Of a DNA stretch of 64,000 nt, positions 36,103-45,426 are shown piece by piece. The translations under genes and the position numbers were made by a program. Position 1 is the first letter of the stretch. The number at the start of each line of letters is the position of its first letter. Source of the stretch: Tenuifilaceae bacterium CYCD (GTDB taxonomy: Bacteria > Bacteroidota > Bacteroidia > Bacteroidales > Tenuifilaceae); contig AP027304.1 of the NCBI GenBank assembly GCA_036322835.1, forward strand, positions 2,666,001-2,730,000, written 5' to 3'. The notes beneath the pieces were generated by a model that had not been told where the DNA came from, ran no database searches, and saw only the letters and a program-made list of their open reading frames with translations.

Positions 36103-38634
36103 TTACTGGTTATTGATACTCTTCAAAAGTTGTTCCAATGATATTTCGTCAACAATTAAAACCTGACGGGCTTTGCTTCCTTCGAATGGGCCAACTATGC
36201 CTGCCGCTTCTAACTGATCAACAATTCTTCCCGCTCTATTATAGCCAATCGAGAATTTGCGCTGGATTAGCGAGGTTGATCCCATTTGGGATTGAACAAC
36301 AAGTCTAGCGGCATCTTCGAATAGTTCGTCACGTTTTTTAAGGTCCACTTCTAAGGAAATATCTTGACTTTCAGGAACGTACTCGGGAAGTTGGAATGCC
36401 GATGAGTAGCCTTGCTGATTGCTTACAAAATCGGTAATGCGCTCAATTTCTGGAATATCGATAAATGCACATTGTACACGAATCATCTCACTTCCCGCCG
36501 AAACAAGCATATCGCCACGTCCAATAAGATGGTTTGCACCAGGATGATCCAGAATTGTTCTAGAGTCAATCATCGATGATACTCTGAAAGCTATTCGGGC
36601 AGGAAAGTTTGCTTTGATTACACCGGTAATGATGTTTGTTGATGGTCGTTGCGTAGCAATTATTAGGTGAATTCCAATTGCACGGGCAAGTTGAGCCAGT
36701 CGAGCAATAGGCATTTCCACCTCGCGCCCGGCGGTCATTATTAAATCGGCAAATTCATCAATAATTACAACAATGTATGGTAAAAATTTATGTCCCTTGT
36801 TAGGGTTTAGCCTACGCGCCACAAATTTTTCGTTATACTCCTTGATGTTGCGTACCTGAGCCAATTTTAGCAATTCGTAACGCTGATCCATCTCAATACA
36901 CAATGAATTTAATGTGTTGATCACCTTTTGTGTATCGGTAATAATAGCATCTTCGGTGTCGGGTAGTTTTGCAAGGAAATGTTTTTCGAGTTTGCTGTAT
37001 AACGTTAATTCTACCTTCTTTGGATCAACTAGAACAAACTTTATTTCTGCAGGATGTTTCTTGTAGAGTAAGGATGTAATAATGGCGTTCAGCCCAACCG
37101 ATTTTCCTTGACCTGTGGCCCCTGCAACAAGTAGGTGGGGGAGTTTGGTTAGATCGAGCATGAATATCTCATTTGAGATCGTTTTTCCTAAGGCTATCGT
37201 TAAATCGTACTTGCTTTCCTGGAATTTTTGCGATTTAATGATAGAATGCATCGAAACAATCTCCGGATTTTGGTTTGGAACTTCAATTCCAATGGTTCCT
37301 CGTCCGGGAATTGGGGCGATAATTCTGATTCCAAGAGCGGCAAGGCTAAGGGCTATATCATCCTCAAGGTTCTTTATTTTGCTAATTCTTATGCCTGGCG
37401 CAGGAACTATTTCGTACAGCGTTACTGTTGGCCCTATGGTTGCTTTAATCTTATCGATTTGAATTTTGTAGTGCGAAAGGGTTTCCACAATTTTATTCTT
37501 ATTCTCGATAAGCGTTTCGTTGGTAACTGGCGATGAGGTGTTTTTATAATCCTCTAGTAGTTCAAGTAGTGGGCGCTGATAGTTTGATAATTCCAAGGTA
37601 GGGTCATAAAGTTCCTGCTCGTTAATCAATTCCTCGTTAAGTTCCTTTTCCTGTATGGTTTCAATAGTGAATTCAACACCTTCCTCTTCTGTTTTTACCA
37701 ATGTTTGAGTGATGTTGCTTTCATTCGTAGGCGTGGTAATGTTCTTGGTTTCAACCTCAAACTCTTTTTCTTCAAACACTAAATCCTCATCGTATTCTTC
37801 CTCTTCGTCAATTGCCTCCTCTTGAACTAAGTTTTTGATGTCTATTCTATCTTCTGGTACCGTGTCTGTAACCTTAACGCTATTTTCATTTTCAACTATT
37901 TCGGGAGTTGTGGCTGAGCTCTGGCTTTCATCATCATCTAGCAAGTCATCAATAGGCTCATCAGTTTTTTTCGTTTTTTTCGAAGAGTTTTTGATGTATT
38001 GCGCAATATCCCAAGCAATTCGGTTGTACCAAAATAACGACGATGGTTTTATGTATATAGAATAGGCTATAACAAGTAATAGTAATAAAAAAGCAGTTCC
38101 AACTTTACCGAGAATTGCCGAAATCCATTCCGCTATAAATAGTCCGTGAGCACCTCCCAATCCGCTACCAAGAAAACCATGCGCTGTTCCAAACAGAAAC
38201 CCGGTTACAAGTGAAAAGAGTACTACCCCAACTAAAACCTTAAAGGTGAGTTTCCAGAATTTGCCGGAGTAAAGTTTTAGCAGTTTTAGTCCAAACACGG
38301 CAAAAATAAGAGGGAATGCTAACGATGATACTCCAAACCATTTATGCATAAACTGCATAGAGATACTTGCTCCGAGTTTCCCGGTCCAGTTCTTAACTTT
38401 TACATCCGATCCGGAGAACAGGTTTTGCCATTCGAAGCTTTGGTCAACCTTCCATGTGAACAGGTATGAAATAAACGCAATTGTGATGTATAGGCTTAAA
38501 AGTAAAGTGAAAAGGCCTATTGTGAATCTAACCCTTTCGTCTTTAAAAAATGATTTTTTTTCAGGATTATTGGTGTCTTTTTTTTCTTTCGACTCTTTTC
38601 CTGTATTGTCGTCGCTAGTTTTATCCTTAGCCAT
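36103..38634 (-). CDS. ftsK: DNA translocase FtsK
   Basis: The 843-residue protein has about four to five membrane segments in the first 205 residues. A long acidic, Glu-rich linker (about 220-335) follows. The RecA-like motor has Walker A Gly-Ala-Thr-Gly-Gln-Gly-Lys-Ser (about 506-513) and Walker B-type Val-Val-Ile-Ile-Asp-Glu-Phe-Ala-Asp-Leu (about 618). A C-terminal gamma winged-helix domain (about 770-840) carries Tyr-Asn-Arg-Ala-Gly-Arg-Ile-Val. It pumps DNA at the division septum and stimulates dimer resolution. It is normal in size for Bacteroidota and lies in one unit with lolA. Confidence 0.95.
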   Translation of the reverse strand: MAKDKTSDDNTGKESKEKKDTNNPEKKSFFKDERVRFTIGLFTLLLSLYITIAFISYLFTWKVDQSFEWQNLFSGSDVKVKNWTGKLGASISMQFMHKWFGVSSLAFPLIFAVFGLKLLKLYSGKFWKLTFKVLVGVVLFSLVTGFLFGTAHGFLGSGLGGAHGLFIAEWISAILGKVGTAFLLLLLVIAYSIYIKPSSLFWYNRIAWDIAQYIKNSSKKTKKTDEPIDDLLDDDESQSSATTPEIVENENSVKVTDTVPEDRIDIKNLVQEEAIDEEEEYDEDLVFEEKEFEVETKNITTPTNESNITQTLVKTEEEGVEFTIETIQEKELNEELINEQELYDPTLELSNYQRPLLELLEDYKNTSSPVTNETLIENKNKIVETLSHYKIQIDKIKATIGPTVTLYEIVPAPGIRISKIKNLEDDIALSLAALGIRIIAPIPGRGTIGIEVPNQNPEIVSMHSIIKSQKFQESKYDLTIALGKTISNEIFMLDLTKLPHLLVAGATGQGKSVGLNAIITSLLYKKHPAEIKFVLVDPKKVELTLYSKLEKHFLAKLPDTEDAIITDTQKVINTLNSLCIEMDQRYELLKLAQVRNIKEYNEKFVARRLNPNKGHKFLPYIVVIIDEFADLIMTAGREVEMPIARLAQLARAIGIHLIIATQRPSTNIITGVIKANFPARIAFRVSSMIDSRTILDHPGANHLIGRGDMLVSAGSEMIRVQCAFIDIPEIERITDFVSNQQGYSSAFQLPEYVPESQDISLEVDLKKRDELFEDAARLVVQSQMGSTSLIQRKFSIGYNRAGRIVDQLEAAGIVGPFEGSKARQVLIVDEISLEQLLKSINNQ

Positions 38635-38787
38635 TTCCTATGTAGGTCTATTACTTTGTTCGAGAATTAAAAATCTATGCAAAGTAAAATAATAATCCGA
38701 AAATTGAGGGCATAATGCCAATGAATATTATTAACAGAGAAAGAATTGATTGGAAAAACTACTTTGTTAACTTGGTAGTCCTCGTAG

Positions 38788-39480
38788 TTATTGCTGGAGC
38801 AAGTATATTAAATCGGTGATGGTTTGGAAATCAACTGGAGTATAATCGTTTGGAATAGCAAATGTCTCATCTGGTATTTTGCTCCTCTTAACAGACTGCG
38901 CATTGAGTTCCATCATCAGGCTGTTGATCCTTAGGTTAAATCTTAGCATTACACCGTCAATGCCTTCAAATGGTGTATTAATATTGGGATTGTTAATGTC
39001 AATTTCCTTTGTGTATATTATTTCGAATTCAGAGTCGGGTTGATCTGTAAAGCAGCCTTTTGCCTTATAGCAATTATATCCTAAAAGTTTACAGGGCTCA
39101 TCGTTCGACACTATTTTTACAGTGGGTATTCGTGAGTATAGGGCTGGATATTTATTGGCATTGGGCTCTTCGTGGTATAGTTTTTTGTTGAATACCTTTA
39201 CCATCGTAACAAATTGCTGTGTGGTATGATTGCTGATCATTGAGATTGATATAGCTCCAGAGAATGCGTCTATAGTATTTAGAGTGTTGTTATCCTTGAA
39301 TCTAACAATAAGCGATGATGGTAAAAGTCTTGTATCTAATTTCTTAGATGTAATACTGTCGTATTTTATCTCATATTTAATGATTCCTTCCTTGATGCGT
39401 TTTCTAGCAACAATATCTCTACAAGAGCTTATAGATAATATCAGCAGCAAAAATCCAATGAATACCCACAAAAACCGCAT
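38788..39480 (-). CDS. Lipoprotein of unknown function
   Basis: This 230-residue protein has a lipoprotein signal peptide with Ser-Ile-Ser-Ser-Cys (Cys near residue 20). The mature part is beta-rich and contains a Cys-Lys-Leu-Leu-Gly-Tyr-Asn-Cys-Tyr-Lys-Ala segment (about 132-142), like the DUF4412 or GLPGLI groups of periplasmic Bacteroidota proteins, but I cannot assign it firmly. It is about 150 bases upstream of ftsK on the same strand and may be transcribed separately. No catalytic motif is visible. Confidence 0.7.
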   Translation of the reverse strand: MRFLWVFIGFLLLILSISSCRDIVARKRIKEGIIKYEIKYDSITSKKLDTRLLPSSLIVRFKDNNTLNTIDAFSGAISISMISNHTTQQFVTMVKVFNKKLYHEEPNANKYPALYSRIPTVKIVSNDEPCKLLGYNCYKAKGCFTDQPDSEFEIIYTKEIDINNPNINTPFEGIDGVMLRFNLRINSLMMELNAQSVKRSKIPDETFAIPNDYTPVDFQTITDLIYLLQQ

Positions 39481-39700
39481 AAAGTATAATTTATAATTTG
39501 CGTAAATGTACTAAAATTGATTTACTTGGCAATTTGATTTTTGACCAATTGCTTTAATATATTGATGTTGGTTAGCATGAGGTTTAAAATTGAATTGTTC
39601 TTTTGTATTGATGTTTCTTAGCATATAATTACAGGGACTCTGCAATTGGTTGTTTTTCAACTTTGTGCGTAAATTATGTTATTAAACATATTGTGAATGA

Positions 39701-39728
39701 GTGGTTATAGCCACCCCGTAAATGGGGT
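39701..39728. promoter_or_regulatory. Two adjacent inverted repeats upstream of arcC
   Basis: GTGG-TTATAG-CCAC and, overlapping its end, ACCCC-GTAAAT-GGGGT (39713-39728) lie about 30-50 bases before the -7 element at 39755. They may be an operator pair for the carbamate kinase promoter or a small hairpin. The 315-base gap between the lipoprotein gene and arcC holds no other clear feature and no credible gene. Confidence 0.35.
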
Positions 39729-39754
39729 AGTTAATTATGATTAAAAAAAATTTA

Positions 39755-39762
39755 TAGCTTTG
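39755..39762 (+). promoter_or_regulatory. -7 promoter element of the arcC-ornithine carbamoyltransferase unit
   Basis: TAGCTTTG matches TAnnTTTG and lies 33 bases before the arcC ATG at 39796. Confidence 0.6.
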
Positions 39763-39795
39763 TGATCTTAATCTGAAACTAATAATATTTTGACA

Positions 39796-40755
39796 ATGAG
39801 TAAATTGGCTGTTGTAGCTTTAGGAGGGAATGCTTTACTCCGAGGCAATCAGGTAGGTACTATTGATGAGCAAGAGCAGAATACTACTGAAACTCTTGAA
39901 AACTTAGTGTATTTAATTAAAGAAGGATATAACCTTGTTATCAGTCATGGTAATGGTCCACAGGTAGGAAATATCTTAATGCGTAACGATGCGGGTGAAC
40001 AAATGTATGGTATTCCTCAAATGCCTTTGGATATTTGTGTTGCCGACTCACAGGGCGGTATTGGTTATATGATAGAGCGTATGCTTCGCAACGTTCTTAA
40101 AAAGCACGGAATTAACAAGGAGGTTTGCTGTCTTGTTACTCCGGTTATTGTTGATCACGATGATCCTGCATTTAAAAACCCAACAAAGCGCGTTGGTCGT
40201 ATTTACGATAAAGCGCAGGCCGATGAGCTCGCAGCTCAAAAGGGTTGGGAGTTTAAAGAAGAAGTAAAAGACACTGGTAGCGGATGGCGCCGTGTTGTTC
40301 CTTCTCCAAAACCCAAGGGAATTCTCAACATAAAGGTTATTGAGCAACTGGTTAACCAGGGCATTATTGTAATTGCTTCTGGTGGTGGTGGTGTGCCTGT
40401 TTTCATTGATGAGAAAAATGATGTTCGCCCTGCTGAGGCTGTAATTGACAAGGATCTTGCATCGGCATTAATGGGTGGTTTAATTAAGGCAGATGAGTTC
40501 TACATCCTAACTGATGTTCCTTACGTTTACATCAACTACAAGAAACCTAACGAGAAGAAGTTAGAGTTTCTTAGCCATGCTGATACTATGAAGTATATGA
40601 ACGAGGGTATGTTTGGCGAAGGTAATATGGCTCCCAAAATCCGTGCTTGCTTGAATTTTATCGAGAATGGTGGTAAAATGAGCGTAATTACCGAGGCTAC
40701 CAAACTTGAGGATATGACCTACGGTACAAAGATTACAATGGAGTACGAAGATTAA
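39796..40755 (+). CDS. arcC: Carbamate kinase
   Basis: The 319-residue protein starts at the ATG at 39796; a TTG two codons upstream is less likely. It belongs to the amino acid kinase family: Ala-Leu-Gly-Gly-Asn-Ala-Leu (about 7-13), Ser-His-Gly-Asn-Gly-Pro-Gln-Val-Gly (about 49-57), Ile-Ala-Ser-Gly-Gly-Gly-Gly-Val-Pro (about 195) and Met-Ala-Pro-Lys-Ile (about 278). It makes ATP and carbamate from carbamoyl phosphate and ADP. It lies 27 bases before the ornithine carbamoyltransferase gene, so the two form the energy-yielding end of arginine or citrulline fermentation. Arginine deiminase is not in the window. Confidence 0.95.
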   Translation: MSKLAVVALGGNALLRGNQVGTIDEQEQNTTETLENLVYLIKEGYNLVISHGNGPQVGNILMRNDAGEQMYGIPQMPLDICVADSQGGIGYMIERMLRNVLKKHGINKEVCCLVTPVIVDHDDPAFKNPTKRVGRIYDKAQADELAAQKGWEFKEEVKDTGSGWRRVVPSPKPKGILNIKVIEQLVNQGIIVIASGGGGVPVFIDEKNDVRPAEAVIDKDLASALMGGLIKADEFYILTDVPYVYINYKKPNEKKLEFLSHADTMKYMNEGMFGEGNMAPKIRACLNFIENGGKMSVITEATKLEDMTYGTKITMEYED

Positions 40756-40782
40756 TATTTAACACTTTAAAAACATAACGCT

Positions 40783-41784
40783 ATGTCATTTAACTTAAGA
40801 AATCGCAGTTTTCTAAAACTTTTGGATTTCACTCCAAAGGAAATCCAGTTTCTACTTGATTTATCTGCCGATCTTAAAAAGGCAAAGTACACTGGAAACG
40901 AGATTCCTCGTTTAAAAGGTAAAAATATTGTTCTTCTTTTCGAGAAGGATTCAACCCGTACACGTTGCGCTTTCGAGACTGCAGCTTACGATCAGGGTGC
41001 ACATGTTACCTATTTAGGACCTTCAGGCTCTCAAATGGGTAAGAAAGAGTCAATGGAGGATACTGCTCGTGTTCTTGGACGTATGTACGACGGTATCGAG
41101 TACCGTGGTTACTCTCAAGCGATTGTAGAAACATTGGCGAAGTACTCAGGAGTGCCTGTATGGAACGGTTTAACCACCGAATTCCACCCAACTCAAATTT
41201 TAGCCGACTTTCTAACTATGCGTGAGCATAGCAGCAAACCATTGAACGAGGTGGCATTCTGCTACATGGGCGATGCCCGTAACAACATGGGTAATTCCCT
41301 GATGGTTGGCGCTGCTAAAATGGGTATGGATTTCAGAGCTTGTGCTCCAAAAGCTTGTTGGCCACAAGAGGAATTAGTTGCAAAATGTCGTGAAATAGCA
41401 AAGGAAACTGGCGCTAAGATTACTTTGACTGAAAAAGTAGAAGAAGGCGTTAAGGGTTGCGATTTCCTTTATACCGACGTTTGGGTATCGATGGGTGAGC
41501 CAGATTCCGTATGGGAAGAGAGAATTAAATTACTTACTCCTTACCAAGTTAACAAGAGAGCAATGGAATTAACAGGCAATCCAAACTGCAAGTTTATGCA
41601 CTGCTTACCTGCATTCCACAACCGTAAAACTGCAGTAGGCGAGGAGATTTTCAAGAAATTCGGTTTGGAGTCAATGGAGGTTACCGAGGAGGTATTTGAA
41701 TCTCCAGCATCTATTGTATTCGATGAGGCTGAAAACCGTGTACATACTATTAAAGCCGTTATGGTCGCTACTTTAGGTCAGTAA
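40783..41784 (+). CDS. arcB: Ornithine carbamoyltransferase, probably catabolic
   Basis: The 333-residue protein has the carbamoyl phosphate motif Ser57-Thr-Arg-Thr-Arg61, His-Pro-Thr-Gln (about 140), Asp-Val-Trp-Val-Ser-Met-Gly-Glu (about 236) and the ornithine loop His-Cys-Leu-Pro-Ala-Phe-His (about 274). Many Bacteroidota use instead a succinylornithine transcarbamylase lacking these features, so this is an ordinary OTCase. With carbamate kinase beside it, it probably runs from citrulline to carbamoyl phosphate. An anabolic role (argF) cannot be excluded from the sequence alone. A strong terminator follows. Confidence 0.92.
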   Translation: MSFNLRNRSFLKLLDFTPKEIQFLLDLSADLKKAKYTGNEIPRLKGKNIVLLFEKDSTRTRCAFETAAYDQGAHVTYLGPSGSQMGKKESMEDTARVLGRMYDGIEYRGYSQAIVETLAKYSGVPVWNGLTTEFHPTQILADFLTMREHSSKPLNEVAFCYMGDARNNMGNSLMVGAAKMGMDFRACAPKACWPQEELVAKCREIAKETGAKITLTEKVEEGVKGCDFLYTDVWVSMGEPDSVWEERIKLLTPYQVNKRAMELTGNPNCKFMHCLPAFHNRKTAVGEEIFKKFGLESMEVTEEVFESPASIVFDEAENRVHTIKAVMVATLGQ

Positions 41785-41805
41785 TCGGCAAATTAATATT
41801 TTTAG

Positions 41806-41835
41806 AAAAAAAGCAGCTTTTTAGCTGCTTTTTTT
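41806..41835 (+). terminator. Terminator after the arcC-arcB unit
   Basis: AAAAAAAGCAGC (41806-41817) pairs with GCTGCTTTTTTT (41824-41835), a 12-bp perfect stem with a T-run. Confidence 0.85.
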
Positions 41836-41892
41836 GCTTTTATTGTTTTTTAACACTAATTTTAGTTTGGTGTTAAAATAATTTATTGCCTT

Positions 41893-42156
41893 ATGATGAT
41901 TTATGTAGGAAACATTTCGTATTCAATGACAGCCGATGAACTGAAAGAACTATTTGTTCCATTTGGGAATGTTGTTGCTGTTAAAATTATTGTAGATAAA
42001 GCATCTGGTAAGTCTAAAGGCTATGGCTTTGTCGAAATGGACAACGATGAAGATGGTTTAAAGGCAATTAACGCCTTGAACGATTCTCCGGCTAAGGGTC
42101 GTAACATAAAGGTGAACAATGCCTTTCGTAAAAACGATACCAAACCTGCTGAGTAA
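41893..42156 (+). CDS. Small RNA-binding protein with one RRM domain
   Basis: The 87-residue protein is almost entirely an RNA recognition motif. RNP2 is Ile-Tyr-Val-Gly-Asn-Ile (3-8) and RNP1 is Lys-Gly-Tyr-Gly-Phe-Val-Glu-Met (about 46-53). A short basic tail follows. Such glycine-poor cold-shock or stress RRM proteins (Rbp type) are common in Bacteroidota, often in several copies, and probably act on mRNA structure or stability. Two ATG codons at 41893 and 41896 could both start it. Confidence 0.93.
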   Translation: MMIYVGNISYSMTADELKELFVPFGNVVAVKIIVDKASGKSKGYGFVEMDNDEDGLKAINALNDSPAKGRNIKVNNAFRKNDTKPAE

Positions 42157-42216
42157 AGGGTCGTAGATTTGTTTAGTGTAGGATGTTTCTACCACAAGGT
42201 GGTGGGTGGTTGTTCA

Positions 42217-42619
42217 TTAAGTTACAAATTTCAATTCTGTTCCAATTAGAAATCCAATTAAAGAGCCTGTAGCCGAAAGCCATGGGTTGCTTTTATTTTA
42301 GAATTCTCCTTTTAGTGCGCCGATAAATGAAACAATGATTATTCCTGTTGAGAGAATAAAGAACATCATAATTGTATTATCCCAAATGTTTTTTTTGAGT
42401 TGCTCAGATGGGCAAAATGTACCTTTGTATAGTTCCTGTATTAGTGATCATTTCTGTTCACGCCAATATTCTACAAAATAATCATGTTTTGTGAAGTGAA
42501 GAATGAGTAATTCAATCAAGTTGGAACAGGATGAGTCCGAACAATCCTGAAATTACTGGAATAATTGCTGATGTTGCTGAAAATACTTCAGAATCATATC
42601 CCATATTTCTGGTTGACAT
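42217..42619 (-). pseudogene. Decayed small membrane-protein gene
   Basis: Translation on the minus strand from the ATG at 42619 gives about 35 residues with a membrane-type segment (Ile-Ile-Pro-Val-Ile-Ser-Gly-Leu-Phe-Gly-Leu) before a stop. A shift by one base continues with coding-like sequence that includes a Tyr-Trp-Arg-Glu-Gln segment, then Trp-Asp-Asn-Thr-Ile-Met-Met-Phe-Phe-Ile-Leu and a second membrane segment, and later Ser-Leu-Ile-Gly-Phe-Leu-Ile-Gly-Thr-Glu, ending at 42217. That second frame holds two in-frame stops (TGA at 42448-42450 and TAA at 42298-42300). The whole would be about 130 residues. This explains most of the 509-base gap between the RRM gene and acylphosphatase. 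It may instead be chance sequence. Confidence 0.45.
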
Positions 42620-42665
42620 GTTTCTCTGTTAGAGTTCTTTTTGTGTGAAGATTATAACTTTTTCT

Positions 42666-42935
42666 ATGGAGACAATTGTGATAAGAGTGAGCGGTAGAGT
42701 TCAAGGCGTGGGTTTTCGGTATTATGTTTATAAAGTAGCACATCAATTATCGGTTAAGGGCATTGTTAAGAATTGTACCAATGGCGATGTTTATATTGAA
42801 GCCGAGGCCGACAGCGATGCGCTTCATCAATTCATTGGGATGTGCAGAATTGGTTCTTCTCGCTCAGTGGTTGATGATGTATTGGTAGGTGAAATAGAAT
42901 CTGTAGGGTATTCAACCTTTGAAATAGTTGGATAA
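42666..42935 (+). CDS. acyP: Acylphosphatase
   Basis: The 89-residue protein starts at the ATG at 42666; a longer frame to 42645 adds seven residues not typical of the family. It has the full motif Gly-Arg-Val-Gln-Gly-Val-Gly-Phe-Arg18 and the second catalytic residue Asn36 in Val-Lys-Asn-Cys-Thr-Asn-Gly. The enzyme hydrolyses acyl phosphates such as acetyl or carbamoyl phosphate in the cytoplasm. It converges with the phosphatase gene, with only six bases between their stops. Confidence 0.93.
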   Translation: METIVIRVSGRVQGVGFRYYVYKVAHQLSVKGIVKNCTNGDVYIEAEADSDALHQFIGMCRIGSSRSVVDDVLVGEIESVGYSTFEIVG

Positions 42936-42941
42936 ATATTG

Positions 42942-45134
42942 CTATAATTTTATCCCCAATATACAAATGTCATCAATTTGGTCTTCGCCACTTCTGTGAT
43001 TGTCGAGTGCATTCAATAATATTTCTTTTTGCAAAGCCATTGGTTTCTCGTGAATTTGGAATAACATGTCGTGCAGATGTTTCTGTCCAAACTTTTTCTT
43101 ATTTATACTCATCTGATCCGAAAAACCATCGGTGGTAAGGTATATACATCCAGGTGTGATTAGATCTAGTTCTTTATTGGTGAATCTTCGTTTGCTTTCC
43201 ACCTGAAAGCCTCCTGTGGATCTTATATCTCCTGGAATTTTCTGAAGTTTCCCGTTGTTTACGTATAGTAAAGGTCTGTTTGCTCCAGAATAAAGAATTT
43301 TTTTGTTGATATGATCGATGGTCAAAAAACCGATATCAATACTGGCATGAAGTTTTGTGTCAAACTCATCCTGCTTTAATGCTTTTCGGAGTTGTTCGTG
43401 GAGGTTTTCTAGGACTAAAGCAGAATTTTTGATTTGCCATTCATTAACGATTTGATTAAGCAAGGTGTTTCCTATTAGGGACATGAATGAACCAGGAACG
43501 CCATGCCCCGTGCAGTCCATGACAGCAATATGGGTAATGTGGTTACTACTGCTTGTCCAGTAAAAATCGCCAGATACAATGTCTTTCGGAAGGTAGATTA
43601 CAAAATTATCGGGAAACAGTTTCGATAGGTCTTCTGGTTTGGGTAATAACGCACGTTGTATGGTTTGAGCATACTCAATGCTGCTCACCATTCTATCGTT
43701 TTTATCGGCAATGATTTGTCTGGATTGCTCTAAGTATAGATTTTTACGTTCAATTTCATCACGCTGGGCAAGAATTTCTTCCTGCTGTTGCTGTAGTTCC
43801 TCGTTTTTCTCTAAAATCTCTTCCTGATGATTCTTTAAATCAGCATTTATTTTTCTTATATTCTTAAGGGAATATAGAATTACACTGATTAAAATGGCAA
43901 AAAGAGTAACCGCAAGAAGTAAAAAGTTGCGAATTATTTTCTGGCGTTCACTTTTTTCTATGAATATAGCTTCCTTTTTAGCTTGTTCTATTCTTGATTG
44001 TTCTTGCTCTCTCTCGAATTTGTAGAACATTTCCGCTTGTATCGATTTTCTTGTATTCTCCTCGTTGAATAGACTATCTCTGGAGTTGATATATGTTTTA
44101 AAGTGAGCGTATGCTTTGGTTGAATTATTGGTTTTTTCGTAAACAATGCTCAGCTGTTTGTTTGCATTACACGATATTTCTAGGGAACCAGTTTCTTTTG
44201 AGAGTTTGAGCGCTTCTTGATAATGTCCGAGCGCTTCGTTGTATTTGCTTAATGCTAAGTAATAGTTTCCATAATTCATTTCGCACTCCGCTATTCGAAA
44301 TTTATTTCCCAATTTGTTGAACGAATCTTTAGCCTTGTCAAGATAATTTATGACATCCTTCGTGTGGCCTTGCTCTATATTGATGCCGGCTATTTCGTTG
44401 TAAATGGTTCCAACTCCATCAAGATCGTTAGATTTATCAACATATACAAGGGCTTTTAGGTAGTAGTCAATTGCTTTGCCGTAAACCATTTTTTTTCGGT
44501 ATACCTCTCCAATGTTCAAGTACGATATTCCAATACCCTCATCGTCCTTTAGTTCTTCTTCAATTTTGAGCGATTGTTGGTAGTATTCCAACGCTTTATC
44601 GTAGAGTTTTTGGTAAAGATGGACTACTCCAATATTGTTTAATTGATTTGATACCCCTTGCTTCAATCCTGCATCTTGATATATTTTTAGAGATTTGAAA
44701 TAGTAATCAAGAGCGGTGGGATAGTCTCCCCTGAGGCGATATACGGCACCTATATGATTCAACACGGAGGCTTCGCCTTTTTGGTTGTTATGTGATCGTC
44801 GGTACTCTAAAACAGTATTGAAATCGGTTAGCGCTTTGCCATATTCTCCTTTGGATCTGAAAATTGAGGCTCTACGCATTATGGCGTCAATCGCCAAGGA
44901 GTGATCTTTAATGTTATTAAGTAGTGGAAGTGAAGACTCTATTAAATCAAGTGCTTGCTCGTAGTTTTCAGCTGTATATAAAGAATCGATTTTAAGAATT
45001 AAGTTAGATGCTTTTATTGAATCGAGATTCGAAGTTTTTGAGTTGTTTGATACTTGAGCCATTACGGTTGTATTACCAATCAATACAAATGAAAAAAGTG
45101 ATGAAAAAAGTATTTTTAAAAAGAAATGACTCAT
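42942..45134 (-). CDS. TPR-containing membrane SpoIIE-family phosphatase
   Basis: The 730-residue protein has a signal peptide (about 1-27), then about eight tetratricopeptide repeats (about 35-370, with repeated Tyr-Tyr-x-Lys-Ala-Leu motifs) outside the inner membrane. One membrane segment (about 401-420) and a coiled coil rich in Glu and Gln (about 425-480) follow. The C-terminal PP2C/SpoIIE domain (about 500-730) has Gly-Asp-Phe-Tyr-Trp, Asp-Cys-Thr-Gly-His-Gly-Val-Pro-Gly, and Thr-Thr-Asp-Gly-Phe motifs. It probably reverses serine/threonine phosphorylation of a partner-switching regulator after sensing an envelope signal. No anti-sigma factor gene is nearby. Confidence 0.9.
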   Translation of the reverse strand: MSHFFLKILFSSLFSFVLIGNTTVMAQVSNNSKTSNLDSIKASNLILKIDSLYTAENYEQALDLIESSLPLLNNIKDHSLAIDAIMRRASIFRSKGEYGKALTDFNTVLEYRRSHNNQKGEASVLNHIGAVYRLRGDYPTALDYYFKSLKIYQDAGLKQGVSNQLNNIGVVHLYQKLYDKALEYYQQSLKIEEELKDDEGIGISYLNIGEVYRKKMVYGKAIDYYLKALVYVDKSNDLDGVGTIYNEIAGINIEQGHTKDVINYLDKAKDSFNKLGNKFRIAECEMNYGNYYLALSKYNEALGHYQEALKLSKETGSLEISCNANKQLSIVYEKTNNSTKAYAHFKTYINSRDSLFNEENTRKSIQAEMFYKFEREQEQSRIEQAKKEAIFIEKSERQKIIRNFLLLAVTLFAILISVILYSLKNIRKINADLKNHQEEILEKNEELQQQQEEILAQRDEIERKNLYLEQSRQIIADKNDRMVSSIEYAQTIQRALLPKPEDLSKLFPDNFVIYLPKDIVSGDFYWTSSSNHITHIAVMDCTGHGVPGSFMSLIGNTLLNQIVNEWQIKNSALVLENLHEQLRKALKQDEFDTKLHASIDIGFLTIDHINKKILYSGANRPLLYVNNGKLQKIPGDIRSTGGFQVESKRRFTNKELDLITPGCIYLTTDGFSDQMSINKKKFGQKHLHDMLFQIHEKPMALQKEILLNALDNHRSGEDQIDDICILGIKL

Positions 45135-45232
45135 GCTTTGTTTAAAATTACTTATGTGTCTTGTTTTTATAGTTAAATCAATATTTCAAATATAATTTAT
45201 TTCTTACTTATTATTCGGTTTTACTTAACAAA

Positions 45233-45258
45233 AAAGCCGGAAAAATTGTTCCGGCTTT
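45233..45258 (-). terminator. Terminator of the bTHX gene
   Basis: A perfect 10-bp stem AAAGCCGGAA (45233-45242) with TTCCGGCTTT (45249-45258) is followed, on the minus strand, by a T-run. It lies 22 bases beyond the bTHX stop. Confidence 0.8.
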
Positions 45259-45279
45259 ACTACTGTTTTACAAAAGAGT

Positions 45280-45426
45280 TTACTGTTTTTTTCTTTGGGT
45301 AACCCTTGGTTTAGCAGGTTCAACTTTTGGCATTTCTATTTTTACAGTGGCCTTTTGTGGACGTGTATTGCCATACGAGCCCATAAAAATTTTTCCACGA
45401 CGAGTTTTTTTATCACCTTTTCCCAT
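45280..45426 (-). CDS. 30S ribosomal protein bTHX
   Basis: From the ATG at 45426 this gene encodes 48 residues beginning Met-Gly-Lys-Gly-Asp-Lys-Lys-Thr-Arg-Arg-Gly-Lys-Ile, the hallmark start of the bTHX family, and a following Gly-Ser-Tyr-Gly-Asn-Thr-Arg-Pro motif. The rest is basic. bTHX sits in the head of the small ribosomal subunit and is common in Bacteroidota and Thermus. The gene is easily missed because of its size. It is a single-gene unit with its own terminator. Confidence 0.9.
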   Translation of the reverse strand: MGKGDKKTRRGKIFMGSYGNTRPQKATVKIEMPKVEPAKPRVTQRKKQ

